Assembly: GCA_030671565.1 (NCBI GenBank)
Contig: DAOVIC010000010.1
Location: forward strand, 1 to 18,140
Source of the DNA: Anaerohalosphaeraceae bacterium
GTDB taxonomy: Bacteria; Planctomycetota; Phycisphaerae; Sedimentisphaerales; Anaerohalosphaeraceae
Direction: 5' to 3'
DNA: 18,140 nucleotides
Below the pieces are notes generated by a model. That model was not told where the DNA came from. It ran no database searches and saw nothing but the letters and a program-made list of their open reading frames with translations. Below are positions 7,108-13,314 of this stretch, one piece after another. Each line of letters opens with the position of its first letter. Within the stretch, counting starts at the first letter, position 1. Made by a program: the position numbers and the translations under genes.

Positions 7108-7542
7108 TTCAGGAAAGCAAAAGCTGTCAGACACTGTTTCGGCTATCTCCCTCACAGCTCAGCCAACCTCAAAACTTGCGTAAGGTTCAAACTCTCCAAA
7201 TCCATATCTTCCGGAATATGATCCGGCAGTTCTGACATACAGTAATTATTTGCTTTAATTCTGAATGCTTTTGCGGTAAACTGGCTAAGCGAATGGCAGA
7301 GAGTTTTTCGTCTGCTTTGTAAGTCTTTGTTTAACAGTCCTTTACGGTGCTTTGTTTTTGGTCTCTGAAGGCAAAGGTTAGTGGTTCGAATCCACTTGGG
7401 GATGTTTTTATAAGTTGCTGTCATTAAAGATGTTAGGTTTTTGTGGTTTGGCGACTTGGAAGTGCGTGGGGGGCGGTTTTTCGGTCGCAAATTGCAGGGC
7501 GGTGTAATACATAGGTATTTAAAGCCGAATTGGAGGTGTATT
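7108..7542. other. 435-base intergenic stretch with a tRNA relic
   Basis: No protein gene on the + strand is supported. Apart from the tRNA 3'-half listed separately it holds a loose AGCTGT/ACAGCT inverted repeat (near 7121 and 7154). A minus-strand open frame also crosses it; its tail (about 7155-7245) reads MSELPDHIPEDMDLESLNL, which looks protein-like. The upstream part of that frame is the antisense of the tRNA relic and of the kinase leader and is not credible, so at most this is the end of a decayed gene. The ribosome binding site of the next gene (GGAGGTG) closes the stretch. Confidence 0.4.
7358..7403 (+). pseudogene. tRNA-Arg-like 3' half (degenerate tRNA fragment)
   Basis: The T arm is perfect: AGTGG (7380-7384), loop TTCGAAT, CCACT (7392-7396). 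Before it lies a 5-base variable loop AGGTT. A decayed anticodon arm precedes that (TTGGT, loop CTCTGAA, GGCAA), matching from memory the TTGCC-CTCCGAA-GGCAG arm of bacterial tRNA-Arg(CCG). TGGGGAT follows at the acceptor position. No D arm and no 5' acceptor strand (ATCCCCA) is present upstream, so this is a relic and not a working tRNA. Such 3' halves are left where integrative elements recombine into tRNA genes. Confidence 0.55.
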
Positions 7543-9666
7543 ATGACAGGTGGCAGGGAAACCGAAAGCGATTTTTTGCGGGCCGAATCCGCAGGGTCAT
7601 CCAGCAGCAAAAAGAATTACCTTACCGAGCAGGTACTAAGGAGGGGCGATCCGCCGGAATCGGATAAGGGTAATGTAAGCTATCGACTTTTCTTTGAAAG
7701 TTGTCCCTGTCCGGTGCTGTATTACGATTTCTCCGAGCTTAAGATTTTTATTGATGAGATATCCGAATCGGGGCAGACGGATGTATGGGGATTTCTTCGC
7801 AGGCATCCTGATGAGATGAAAATGTGCCTGTCGAAGATACGGCTTATAGATTTTAATGAGGCGGCAATGAAGCAGTTTTCCGCTGGGAGCAGGGAGGAGT
7901 TTTGCAAGGTTGTCGATGAAGTAATGTGGGGCTGTACCGGAGAGTTTCTGGTAAGTGCAGCGGAGGCGCTGGCCGGCGGTAGTAAGTTCTTTAGTTTTAA
8001 GCGGAATGTGGAAACGTTCAGCAATAATTATAGAGATGCAGAAGTAAAAGTCTTACTTTGCGGGGAGGACGAAAATAGCTGGTCCCATGTAGTTGTTACT
8101 GCGTTAGATATTACAATGCGCACTCAAACGGAGGAAGAGTTGCGGGCGATATGCCTTGCTGTTGAACAGAGTACCGAGGGTATCGCTGTTACTGATGAAG
8201 TGGGCAACTTCAGGTTTATCAATACTGCTTTTGCCGAAATGCATGGTTATGGTCGCGGGGAGCTTTTAGGCAAGAATTATTCGATTGTCAGCGGGACAGA
8301 GGAAGCGGCGGTACTTGACGAAAAAGATAAGCAGCTAAGTCAAAATCGTCGCTTTGAAGGTGAGCTGCAGCATGTTCGCAAGGATGGTTCGCAGTTTCCT
8401 GCGATGATACATGCCGGGGTTGTCAGCGGTAAGGACGGCGGTAAGGTAGGTGTTGTAAAGACAGTGCGTGATATTACGGCAGCGAAGGAATCTGAAAGGC
8501 AGCTTCGTGAGAATCAGATGCGTTATTACCTGCTGTTTGAGGAATGCCCTGTTGCGTTGAAAATGGAGGACGGTTCGGAGCTTAAGGCGTATATTGACGA
8601 GTTGAGAAAGTTGGGTATTGAGGATATCCGCGAGTATTTTGCGCAACATCCACAGGAGATCGATCATTGTATATCGATGCTGAAGGTAATCGATGTGAAT
8701 ATGGCTATGCTGGAGATGTTCAAGGCAAAAAGTAACAAGGAGTATTGCGATAATATCGGAAAAACTTTTACCGACCAGGCTTGTGAGAGTTTCGCAGATG
8801 TAATAGCGGAGTTCTACCATGGCAGTTTTTGTTTTGAGACGGAAAATGTTTATTGTGACCTGTGTGGAAACACGATCCATGCTTTAGTGCGTATTTCGAT
8901 ATCGCCCGGTTGTGAGCGTGACTGGTCGAAGATGCTCGTTTCGTTTGTAGATATTACAGGGCGCAAGCGGATCGAGCATGAAATGGTAGATCATCGTCAG
9001 CGGCTTCGCGATCTTGCCAGCGAGCTTTCCCGTGTCGAAGAGCGGGAACGGCGGCGTATTGCTACGGATTTGCATGATAATATTTGTCAATCGCTAGCGC
9101 TATCGATAATGCGGCTGGAAGGACTAAAGAGTTCATGTAAAGGGACATGCGAGGGGGTAAGTGCCGATACGATAGATGATATTTGTGAAGTAATGCTTGA
9201 GACCGTCACGTGTGCAAGGGAGCTGATCTTCGACCTTACTTCGCCTACTCTTTACAGATTTGGTCTTGAGGCAGGTGTGTCTGAGTTGATGATGAGTCAG
9301 TTCAAGGGTTATGACAATATCAAACATGAGTTACATACCGATGAGAAGTCAAAACCGTTGGCCGAAGATATAAGTATCTTGTTGTTCAAAGCGGTTCGGG
9401 AGACGCTGGTCAATATCATCAAGTATGCCAATGCATCTAATGTGAGAGTTGATTTTTGCCGGTCAGGTGAGAATATTGTGATATCTGTGAAGGATGACGG
9501 TGTCGGATTCAATGTTGAAGAAAAGAATATGAACAAGTCGGGGGGGTTCGGACTTTTTAATATTCGCGAAAGACTTGATTATGTTGGCGGCAGGCTCTCT
9601 ATCGAGTCTGTTCATGGGACGGGTACTACGGTGACATTTGAGGCGCCTCTGGAGAAGGAGGGGTGA
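7543..9666 (+). CDS. Cytosolic three-PAS histidine kinase of the NarL/DegS type (HisKA_3, HATPase)
   Basis: The protein is 707 residues from the ATG at 7543, which has GGAGGTG seven bases upstream; the frame runs back to a TTG at 7441 without support. No membrane segment is seen, so it is a soluble sensor. It has an unusual PAS-like domain at about 47-192, a standard PAS/PAC at about 200-318 (TEGIAVTDEVGNFRFINTAF) and a second copy of the unusual PAS type at about 328-475. The HisKA_3 dimerisation domain follows with phosphoacceptor His511 in RRRIATDLHDNICQSLAL. The ATPase domain has Asn624 (RETLVNIIKYA), DDGVGF (651-656) and GGFGLFNIRER. Family members phosphorylate LuxR/NarL-type regulators, but none is encoded in this window, so it is an orphan here. 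A strong terminator follows. Confidence 0.93.
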   Translation: MTGGRETESDFLRAESAGSSSSKKNYLTEQVLRRGDPPESDKGNVSYRLFFESCPCPVLYYDFSELKIFIDEISESGQTDVWGFLRRHPDEMKMCLSKIRLIDFNEAAMKQFSAGSREEFCKVVDEVMWGCTGEFLVSAAEALAGGSKFFSFKRNVETFSNNYRDAEVKVLLCGEDENSWSHVVVTALDITMRTQTEEELRAICLAVEQSTEGIAVTDEVGNFRFINTAFAEMHGYGRGELLGKNYSIVSGTEEAAVLDEKDKQLSQNRRFEGELQHVRKDGSQFPAMIHAGVVSGKDGGKVGVVKTVRDITAAKESERQLRENQMRYYLLFEECPVALKMEDGSELKAYIDELRKLGIEDIREYFAQHPQEIDHCISMLKVIDVNMAMLEMFKAKSNKEYCDNIGKTFTDQACESFADVIAEFYHGSFCFETENVYCDLCGNTIHALVRISISPGCERDWSKMLVSFVDITGRKRIEHEMVDHRQRLRDLASELSRVEERERRRIATDLHDNICQSLALSIMRLEGLKSSCKGTCEGVSADTIDDICEVMLETVTCARELIFDLTSPTLYRFGLEAGVSELMMSQFKGYDNIKHELHTDEKSKPLAEDISILLFKAVRETLVNIIKYANASNVRVDFCRSGENIVISVKDDGVGFNVEEKNMNKSGGFGLFNIRERLDYVGGRLSIESVHGTGTTVTFEAPLEKEG

Positions 9667-9808
9667 TATTACAGGGAACCCTACAGTTTTATCGTACTCA
9701 GTGAATTGCTCAGGTTTGGCGGTAATATACTAAGGCATATGGCGAAAGGCTCATTAATGATTTTTGTGAAATGGTCGACAGTTGTTTATGTGCTAACTGC
9801 CATTAGGC
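9667..9808. other. Spacer after the PAS kinase
   Basis: No gene, recognisable RNA or repeat is seen between the kinase stop and the terminator. The expected partner response regulator is absent here. Confidence 0.4.
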
Positions 9809-9848
9809 AAACTGGGTCGTAACCTTGGGGGGGACGGCCCGGTTTTTT
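9809..9848 (+). terminator. Strong intrinsic terminator between convergent genes
   Basis: A 12-bp stem joins AAACTGGGTCGT (9809-9820) to ACGGCCCGGTTT (9834-9845), with only two G-T wobble pairs and a 13-base loop. TTTTTT (9843-9848) runs on from it. It ends the PAS kinase transcript. It lies 8 bases beyond the stop of the convergent activator gene and may work, more weakly, for that strand too. Confidence 0.8.
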
Positions 9849-9855
9849 GCGCTGT

Positions 9856-11334
9856 TTATTTTCTGTTGTAATAATCGATGTGTTTTTTTACTGTCCTGCG
9901 GTCCAGTTTCGTTATTTTGGCGACAGCTTCGTAAGTTCCGTGTTTTTCATACAGCAGCGAGCAGTAGGTGCTCAGTAGAGATTGGCTGTCGAGATCGCCT
10001 TCGGCAATGTCTGCGAGGAATTGGTCGTGATAGTCTTTTTCGAGGTTAAAGTTGTCTGGCTGGTAGTCTCTTTTGATCATGATGCGTCGGACGCATTGTT
10101 CCAGTTCGCGTACATTGCCGGGCCAGTGGTAGTCTCTTCCAAGTCGTTTATTGATAACTTCTGTGACAGTTCGGATCAGTTCCTTTGATGTCTTGCCGGT
10201 TATGCGCTGGGTGGTGACGAGGATCAGTTCGTCGAGTTCATCGGGGTTTTCATCAATTCTTTGCTTAAGAGACGGTACTTGTATACAGTCCGAGCACAGG
10301 CGGTAGTAGAAGTCGTCTCTGAACTTGCCTTGTTTGCGCAGCTGATCGATGGACCGGTTTGTTGCTGCTATTACGCGTCCATTGAAAGAGAGCTTTTTGT
10401 GGCTTCCTACGGGAGTGAAAAATCTTTCCTGGAGAACCTGCAGGAGTTTGATCTGTATCTGTGTTCCGATCTCTCCGATCTCGTCAAGGAATATCGAACC
10501 GTGTTTACCGCATAGGGAGAATACGCCGTCATGGGGTGCTACCGCGCCTGTGAAGGCGCCTTTTGTATGGCCGAAGAGTTCGGATTCGATAAGCGATTCG
10601 GAATACTGCGAGAGGTTTATCGGGATACATATTTCGGTGAAGCTTTCGGCGAAGGTGTTTTTCTTTTCGTCGAATGGTATGAAACCGCTTCTTCCGATGG
10701 CGGCGGCTGCGGTGCCTTTTCCGCATCCGGTCGGGCCGAGCAGGAGGGTTGAGAAGTCTTCCATCCTGTCCCAGAGGTATTGTTCGTAGTGAAGGATGTC
10801 GTAGGTGAAGATATTGTTCCAGAGGTTCATGCGGAGCTTTATCATAGCGGGACAATTACCTGTGAGTGTTTGCTCAATGAAGTAGAATGCGCGGCGTATC
10901 TGGTAGAACATGGAGAAGTACTGGATCGAGTGTTGATGGGTAAATCCTCGTTTTGTCAGTTCGGCAATCGCGTTACGGGCGAACGGAACCGGCAGCGGTT
11001 TTTCTCCGGAAGCGATCTGGTCGATAATGAGTTGGTCGAATTTTTCGTGGAGTTGGTGGTAGACGTCGAAGAGGAAGAGGTGTTCGATGAGCAGCTGGTC
11101 CGGTTTTTGGTAGTCATTTATCTTAGCGGTTCCTTCGGTATCGAGTTTTGCGATGTGTTTTGAAACTTCTTCGATGGCTTCCGGTCTGACCTCGATCCAG
11201 GAGGCGTCCGGCTTGGACCGTGAGATCTTCCGGTCGATCTCAAGCCGCTGATCGCTAAATGGGTTTGTAAAGGTCGCGCGTGATACGAGCGCGAAAAATT
11301 CCTTGTCCTGCGGGCTCAGCTTTCTTGTTTTCAT
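9856..11334 (-). CDS. Sigma-54-dependent transcriptional activator (bacterial enhancer-binding protein)
   Basis: This 492-residue protein has a mostly helical N-terminal region (about 1-190) that matches no receiver, GAF or PAS pattern I recognise. An AAA+ domain follows with Walker A GPTGCGKG (200-207), the sigma-54 contact loop GAFTGA (259-264), Walker B GSIFLDEIGE (279-288) and FRDDFYYRL. Typical C-terminal motifs are WPGNVRELEQCV and a Fis-type helix-turn-helix at the end (YEAVAKITKLDRRTVKKHI). In the family it binds upstream sites, contacts sigma-54 RNA polymerase and melts the promoter using ATP. The gene is divergent from a block that begins with a clear sigma-54 promoter, which makes that block its likely target. 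An ATG at 11349 would add five residues, but it lies between the -35 and -10 boxes of the apparent promoter, so 11334 is preferred. With neither start is a ribosome binding site seen. Confidence 0.93.
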   Translation of the reverse strand: MKTRKLSPQDKEFFALVSRATFTNPFSDQRLEIDRKISRSKPDASWIEVRPEAIEEVSKHIAKLDTEGTAKINDYQKPDQLLIEHLFLFDVYHQLHEKFDQLIIDQIASGEKPLPVPFARNAIAELTKRGFTHQHSIQYFSMFYQIRRAFYFIEQTLTGNCPAMIKLRMNLWNNIFTYDILHYEQYLWDRMEDFSTLLLGPTGCGKGTAAAAIGRSGFIPFDEKKNTFAESFTEICIPINLSQYSESLIESELFGHTKGAFTGAVAPHDGVFSLCGKHGSIFLDEIGEIGTQIQIKLLQVLQERFFTPVGSHKKLSFNGRVIAATNRSIDQLRKQGKFRDDFYYRLCSDCIQVPSLKQRIDENPDELDELILVTTQRITGKTSKELIRTVTEVINKRLGRDYHWPGNVRELEQCVRRIMIKRDYQPDNFNLEKDYHDQFLADIAEGDLDSQSLLSTYCSLLYEKHGTYEAVAKITKLDRRTVKKHIDYYNRK

Positions 11335-11340
11335 ACATAT

Positions 11341-11370
11341 AATGTACATGCAAGGTACATGCTATGTCAA
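11341..11370 (-). promoter_or_regulatory. Sigma-70-type promoter of the activator gene with internal direct repeat
   Basis: On the minus strand a perfect TTGACA (11370-11365) is followed after 18 bases by TACATT (11346-11341), a fair -10 box. Transcription would begin at about 11334, on the start codon itself. The spacer holds GTACATGC twice (11344-11351 and 11355-11362), 11 bases apart, one helical turn, with the palindrome ATGTACAT within the first. These are candidate operator half-sites for autoregulation. Confidence 0.5.
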
Positions 11371-11414
11371 TAGGGGTATGTGTCGGCTATTTGTGTTTTT
11401 GTGTGACATTTCCG

Positions 11415-11439
11415 TAAGTCCTGCTGTGTGCGTGACTTA
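11415..11439. promoter_or_regulatory. Inverted repeat, candidate upstream activator site
   Basis: TAAGTC (11415-11420) and GACTTA (11434-11439) form an exact inverted repeat with 13 bases between the arms. It lies only about 20-45 bases before the sigma-54 promoter, closer than most enhancers. The pairing and position fit a dimer site for the divergent activator, but a six-base arm can occur by chance. Confidence 0.3.
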
Positions 11440-11455
11440 GGCGAAATATATTTTT

Positions 11456-11473
11456 TTGGCACGGTTATTGCTT
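11456..11473 (+). promoter_or_regulatory. Sigma-54 (-24/-12) promoter
   Basis: TTGGCACG (11456-11463), four bases, then TTGCTT (11468-11473) is a near-perfect match to the sigma-54 consensus TTGGCACG-N4-TTGCW. The invariant GG (11458-11459) and GC (11470-11471) have exactly the required spacing. The start point would be near 11483, and the first gene downstream begins at 11626. The adjacent divergent gene encodes a sigma-54 activator. Confidence 0.85.
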
Positions 11474-11538
11474 ATTCTTCTATCAGTGTTGTATTAAATA
11501 AATGAAATATCGTTCTGAAAGGCGAGCAAGTCTTTTTT

Positions 11539-11568
11539 ATTAAGAGATTGAAAAGGACGGACATTAAT
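11539..11568 (+). repeat. 30-bp direct repeat, copy 1
   Basis: This copy is identical over 30 bases to 12143-12172, 604 bases downstream. It begins ATTAAGAGATTG and ends GGACATTAAT. Similarity continues for about 34 further bases (22 of 34 identical), where the position of the hydrolase start codon in copy 2 reads ATA here. It lies in the leader of the sigma-54 transcript. Confidence 0.9.
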
Positions 11569-11625
11569 AGCGGAATTCACGGAAAATAAAGAGTTTTTTG
11601 GAACTTGTATTGAAGGGAAGAAGAA

Positions 11626-12147
11626 ATGAAAAGGCGAAATGTTGTGATCTGTGTTGTTTGTGTTGTTGTTTTGAGTGGGTGCGTGTTGTTTGCTGCGGGT
11701 AAACCGATTAAAAAGACGGCTGGCGATGGTCTGGTAGTTGGGGTGTTTGATTCGCGGGCGGTTGCGGTTGCCTATGCACGTGGCCCGATGAACGAAAAAA
11801 TGCTTCAGGAAAAGATGGCAGAGCACAAAAAGGCCAAGGAAGCAGGTGATACCGAAAAAGTAAAAGAACTTCAAGCCTGGGGTGAGGCTCGGCAAGAGAT
11901 GATACACAGGCAGGGATTCGGTACTGAATCTGTTAAAGACCTGCTGGAATATGTCAAAGGTGATATACAGAAAGTGGCAAAAGAGGTGGGGGTGGATATT
12001 ATCGTTAGTAAATGGGATCTGGTATATGAGAAAAAGGGAGCTGAACTGGTGGATGTGACGGATTTGATCATAAGGAGCTTTAAGCCTGATAAGAAAACCC
12101 TTAAAACTATCAAGGAGCTTAGAAAACATAATCCTTTTTCGGATTAA
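11626..12147 (+). CDS. Skp/OmpH-like lipoprotein
   Basis: This 173-residue protein has a lipoprotein signal peptide (MKRRN, hydrophobic core, LSGC with Cys19). GVFDSRAVAVAYARG follows, at the place where Skp/OmpH proteins have a strand and the start of their arm helix. Then comes a long charged helix (about 55-100, rich in Lys, Glu and Ala) and a return helix (DIQKVAKEVGVDIIVSKWDLVYEKKG). The end is VDVTDLIIRSF, like the V/LDVTDEVI end of OmpH-family proteins. Skp-type proteins hold unfolded outer-membrane proteins in the periplasm. A lipid-anchored variant could do this at a membrane, but that is inference. AGGGAAG precedes the ATG. It is the first gene after the sigma-54 promoter, and its stop codon lies inside the second copy of the 30-bp repeat. 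Confidence 0.7.
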   Translation: MKRRNVVICVVCVVVLSGCVLFAAGKPIKKTAGDGLVVGVFDSRAVAVAYARGPMNEKMLQEKMAEHKKAKEAGDTEKVKELQAWGEARQEMIHRQGFGTESVKDLLEYVKGDIQKVAKEVGVDIIVSKWDLVYEKKGAELVDVTDLIIRSFKPDKKTLKTIKELRKHNPFSD

Positions 12148-12172
12148 GAGATTGAAAAGGACGGACATTAAT
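12143..12172 (+). repeat. 30-bp direct repeat, copy 2
   Basis: This is identical to 11539-11568. This copy contains the stop codon of the Skp-like lipoprotein gene (12145-12147) and AAAGGACGG, and it ends 17 bases before the hydrolase ATG. Confidence 0.9.
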
Positions 12173-12189
12173 GCAGGGATTGACGAAAA

Positions 12190-13242
12190 ATGACGAGATT
12201 ATGGAAGATAAAGTGTTTGTTGGGGTTTATACTTACGACCGCTGGGGTGTTTTTTCTTTACAACTGTATGGCAGGCAGGGGAACTATGGAACATAAGTTT
12301 GGTCTAAACGAGATTCAGGCGGATATGATGTCACTGGCAGATAGTACACCTGCCGAGTATCCGGAAAGCATTCGTTATTATTTCGATTATTACGGGCTTT
12401 CACCGGAGAGGAAGATCGCAGGTGTTGAGCATTTGTTCGGCACGTTTGAGTCCGGTAGGTTTGATATTGCCGCCCATATTTACCGTCCCCCGGTAAGTAA
12501 AGGGACCGTCGTCCTGATGCACGGGTACCTGAATCACTGCGGTCAGCTAGGCTACATCATCCCGTATCTGCTGAGTTGCGGGTATTCGGTTTGTGCTTAT
12601 GATATGCCGGGGCACGGTTTGTCGACGGGGCCAAGAGGCCGGATCGATGATTTTGATGAGTATAGCAGTGTCCTCGATGCTTTTGAGCAGGTTGTTAAGA
12701 GCAAGGTTGAAGGGCCTTATCATGTTGTCGCTTTCAGTCACGGAACGTGTCCTGTTACGCAGCAGCTGCTTGACGGCGAGGCAGGTTTTTTCGATAAGAT
12801 AGTGCTTTGTGCGCCGCTTGTTCGGCCCGTCCAGTGGAAAAAGGTCCGGGCTACGTACCGGTTGTACTGGTTTTTCAGGAAGGATGTCAAGCGGGTCATT
12901 CGCAGGAATACATCGGATAAGCAGTTTCTTGAGTTTAACCGCGACAGGGATTATCTCCACGTCCAGCGGGTGCCGCTTTTGTGGGTAAGGGCACTGGAAA
13001 AGTGGAATGCCAAAATGGAGAGCCTTTCCGAATCGGAAAGACAGGTGCTGATAATACAGGGAGACGCCGACGGGACGGTAGACTGGCGGTACAACACGAA
13101 GTTTTTGGAAAAGAAATTCAAAAACGCAAAGAAAGTAATGATACCAGGAGCAAAACACGAGCTATTCAACGAGAAAGAGAAATTAAAGAAAAAGGTCTTC
13201 GCAGAGATCGGAGAGTATCTTGCGGGTGAAAGCGAAGGATGA
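12190..13242 (+). CDS. Membrane-anchored alpha/beta hydrolase (lysophospholipase/S33-like)
   Basis: This 350-residue protein has an N-terminal hydrophobic segment (about 7-26, ending LYNC), which acts as a membrane anchor or a poor lipobox. The hydrolase fold begins near 95 with TVVLMHGYLNHCGQ, the oxyanion HG motif, and continues with CAYDMPGHGLSTGPRG, the pattern of monoglyceride lipase/PldB proteins. The catalytic residues visible are Ser183 in AFSHG, Asp294 in GDADGTVD and His323 in GAKHELFNE. The nucleophile elbow has Ala in place of the first Gly of GxSxG. The family cleaves lysophospholipids or monoacylglycerols. Here it precedes a gene for lysophospholipid uptake and re-acylation, so a lysophospholipid substrate is a reasonable inference. 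The ATG at 12190 lies just after the 30-bp repeat, and the 43-base gap to the upstream gene suggests co-transcription. Confidence 0.88.
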   Translation: MTRLWKIKCLLGFILTTAGVFFLYNCMAGRGTMEHKFGLNEIQADMMSLADSTPAEYPESIRYYFDYYGLSPERKIAGVEHLFGTFESGRFDIAAHIYRPPVSKGTVVLMHGYLNHCGQLGYIIPYLLSCGYSVCAYDMPGHGLSTGPRGRIDDFDEYSSVLDAFEQVVKSKVEGPYHVVAFSHGTCPVTQQLLDGEAGFFDKIVLCAPLVRPVQWKKVRATYRLYWFFRKDVKRVIRRNTSDKQFLEFNRDRDYLHVQRVPLLWVRALEKWNAKMESLSESERQVLIIQGDADGTVDWRYNTKFLEKKFKNAKKVMIPGAKHELFNEKEKLKKKVFAEIGEYLAGESEG

Positions 13243-13255
13243 GTTTTTTGGGATG

Positions 13256-13284
13256 TAGATAGTTTTGGGTTTTTGTGTTATACT
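13256..13284 (+). promoter_or_regulatory. Candidate internal extended -10 promoter for the fusion gene
   Basis: TATACT (13279-13284) is preceded by TGT, giving an extended -10, and by TAGATA (13256-13261) at 17 bases spacing. It lies in the 72-base gap before the transporter-acyltransferase gene and would allow basal transcription independent of the sigma-54 promoter. Confidence 0.4.
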
Positions 13285-13314
13285 GTTTGTTGGTTTTTTG
13301 GAGTTTAGGCTTTT

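Noticed and set aside
7358..7403. A functional tRNA gene
   Set aside because: There is no D arm or 5' acceptor strand within 100 bases upstream, and the anticodon stem has a G-G mismatch.
7152..7610. A 152-codon minus-strand frame as a full gene
   Set aside because: Most of it is antisense of the tRNA relic (giving the well-known spurious WIRTTNL pattern) and of the kinase leader. Only its tail was kept as a low-interest note.
10349..10789. Several + strand frames of 70-146 codons opposite the activator
   Set aside because: All are antisense to the conserved AAA+ motifs of the activator and none has independent support.
11494..12168. 224-codon minus-strand frame opposite the Skp-like gene
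   Set aside because: It is rich in Phe, His and Asn from reading an AG-rich coding strand backwards. The + strand gene has a signal peptide, ribosome binding site and family match.
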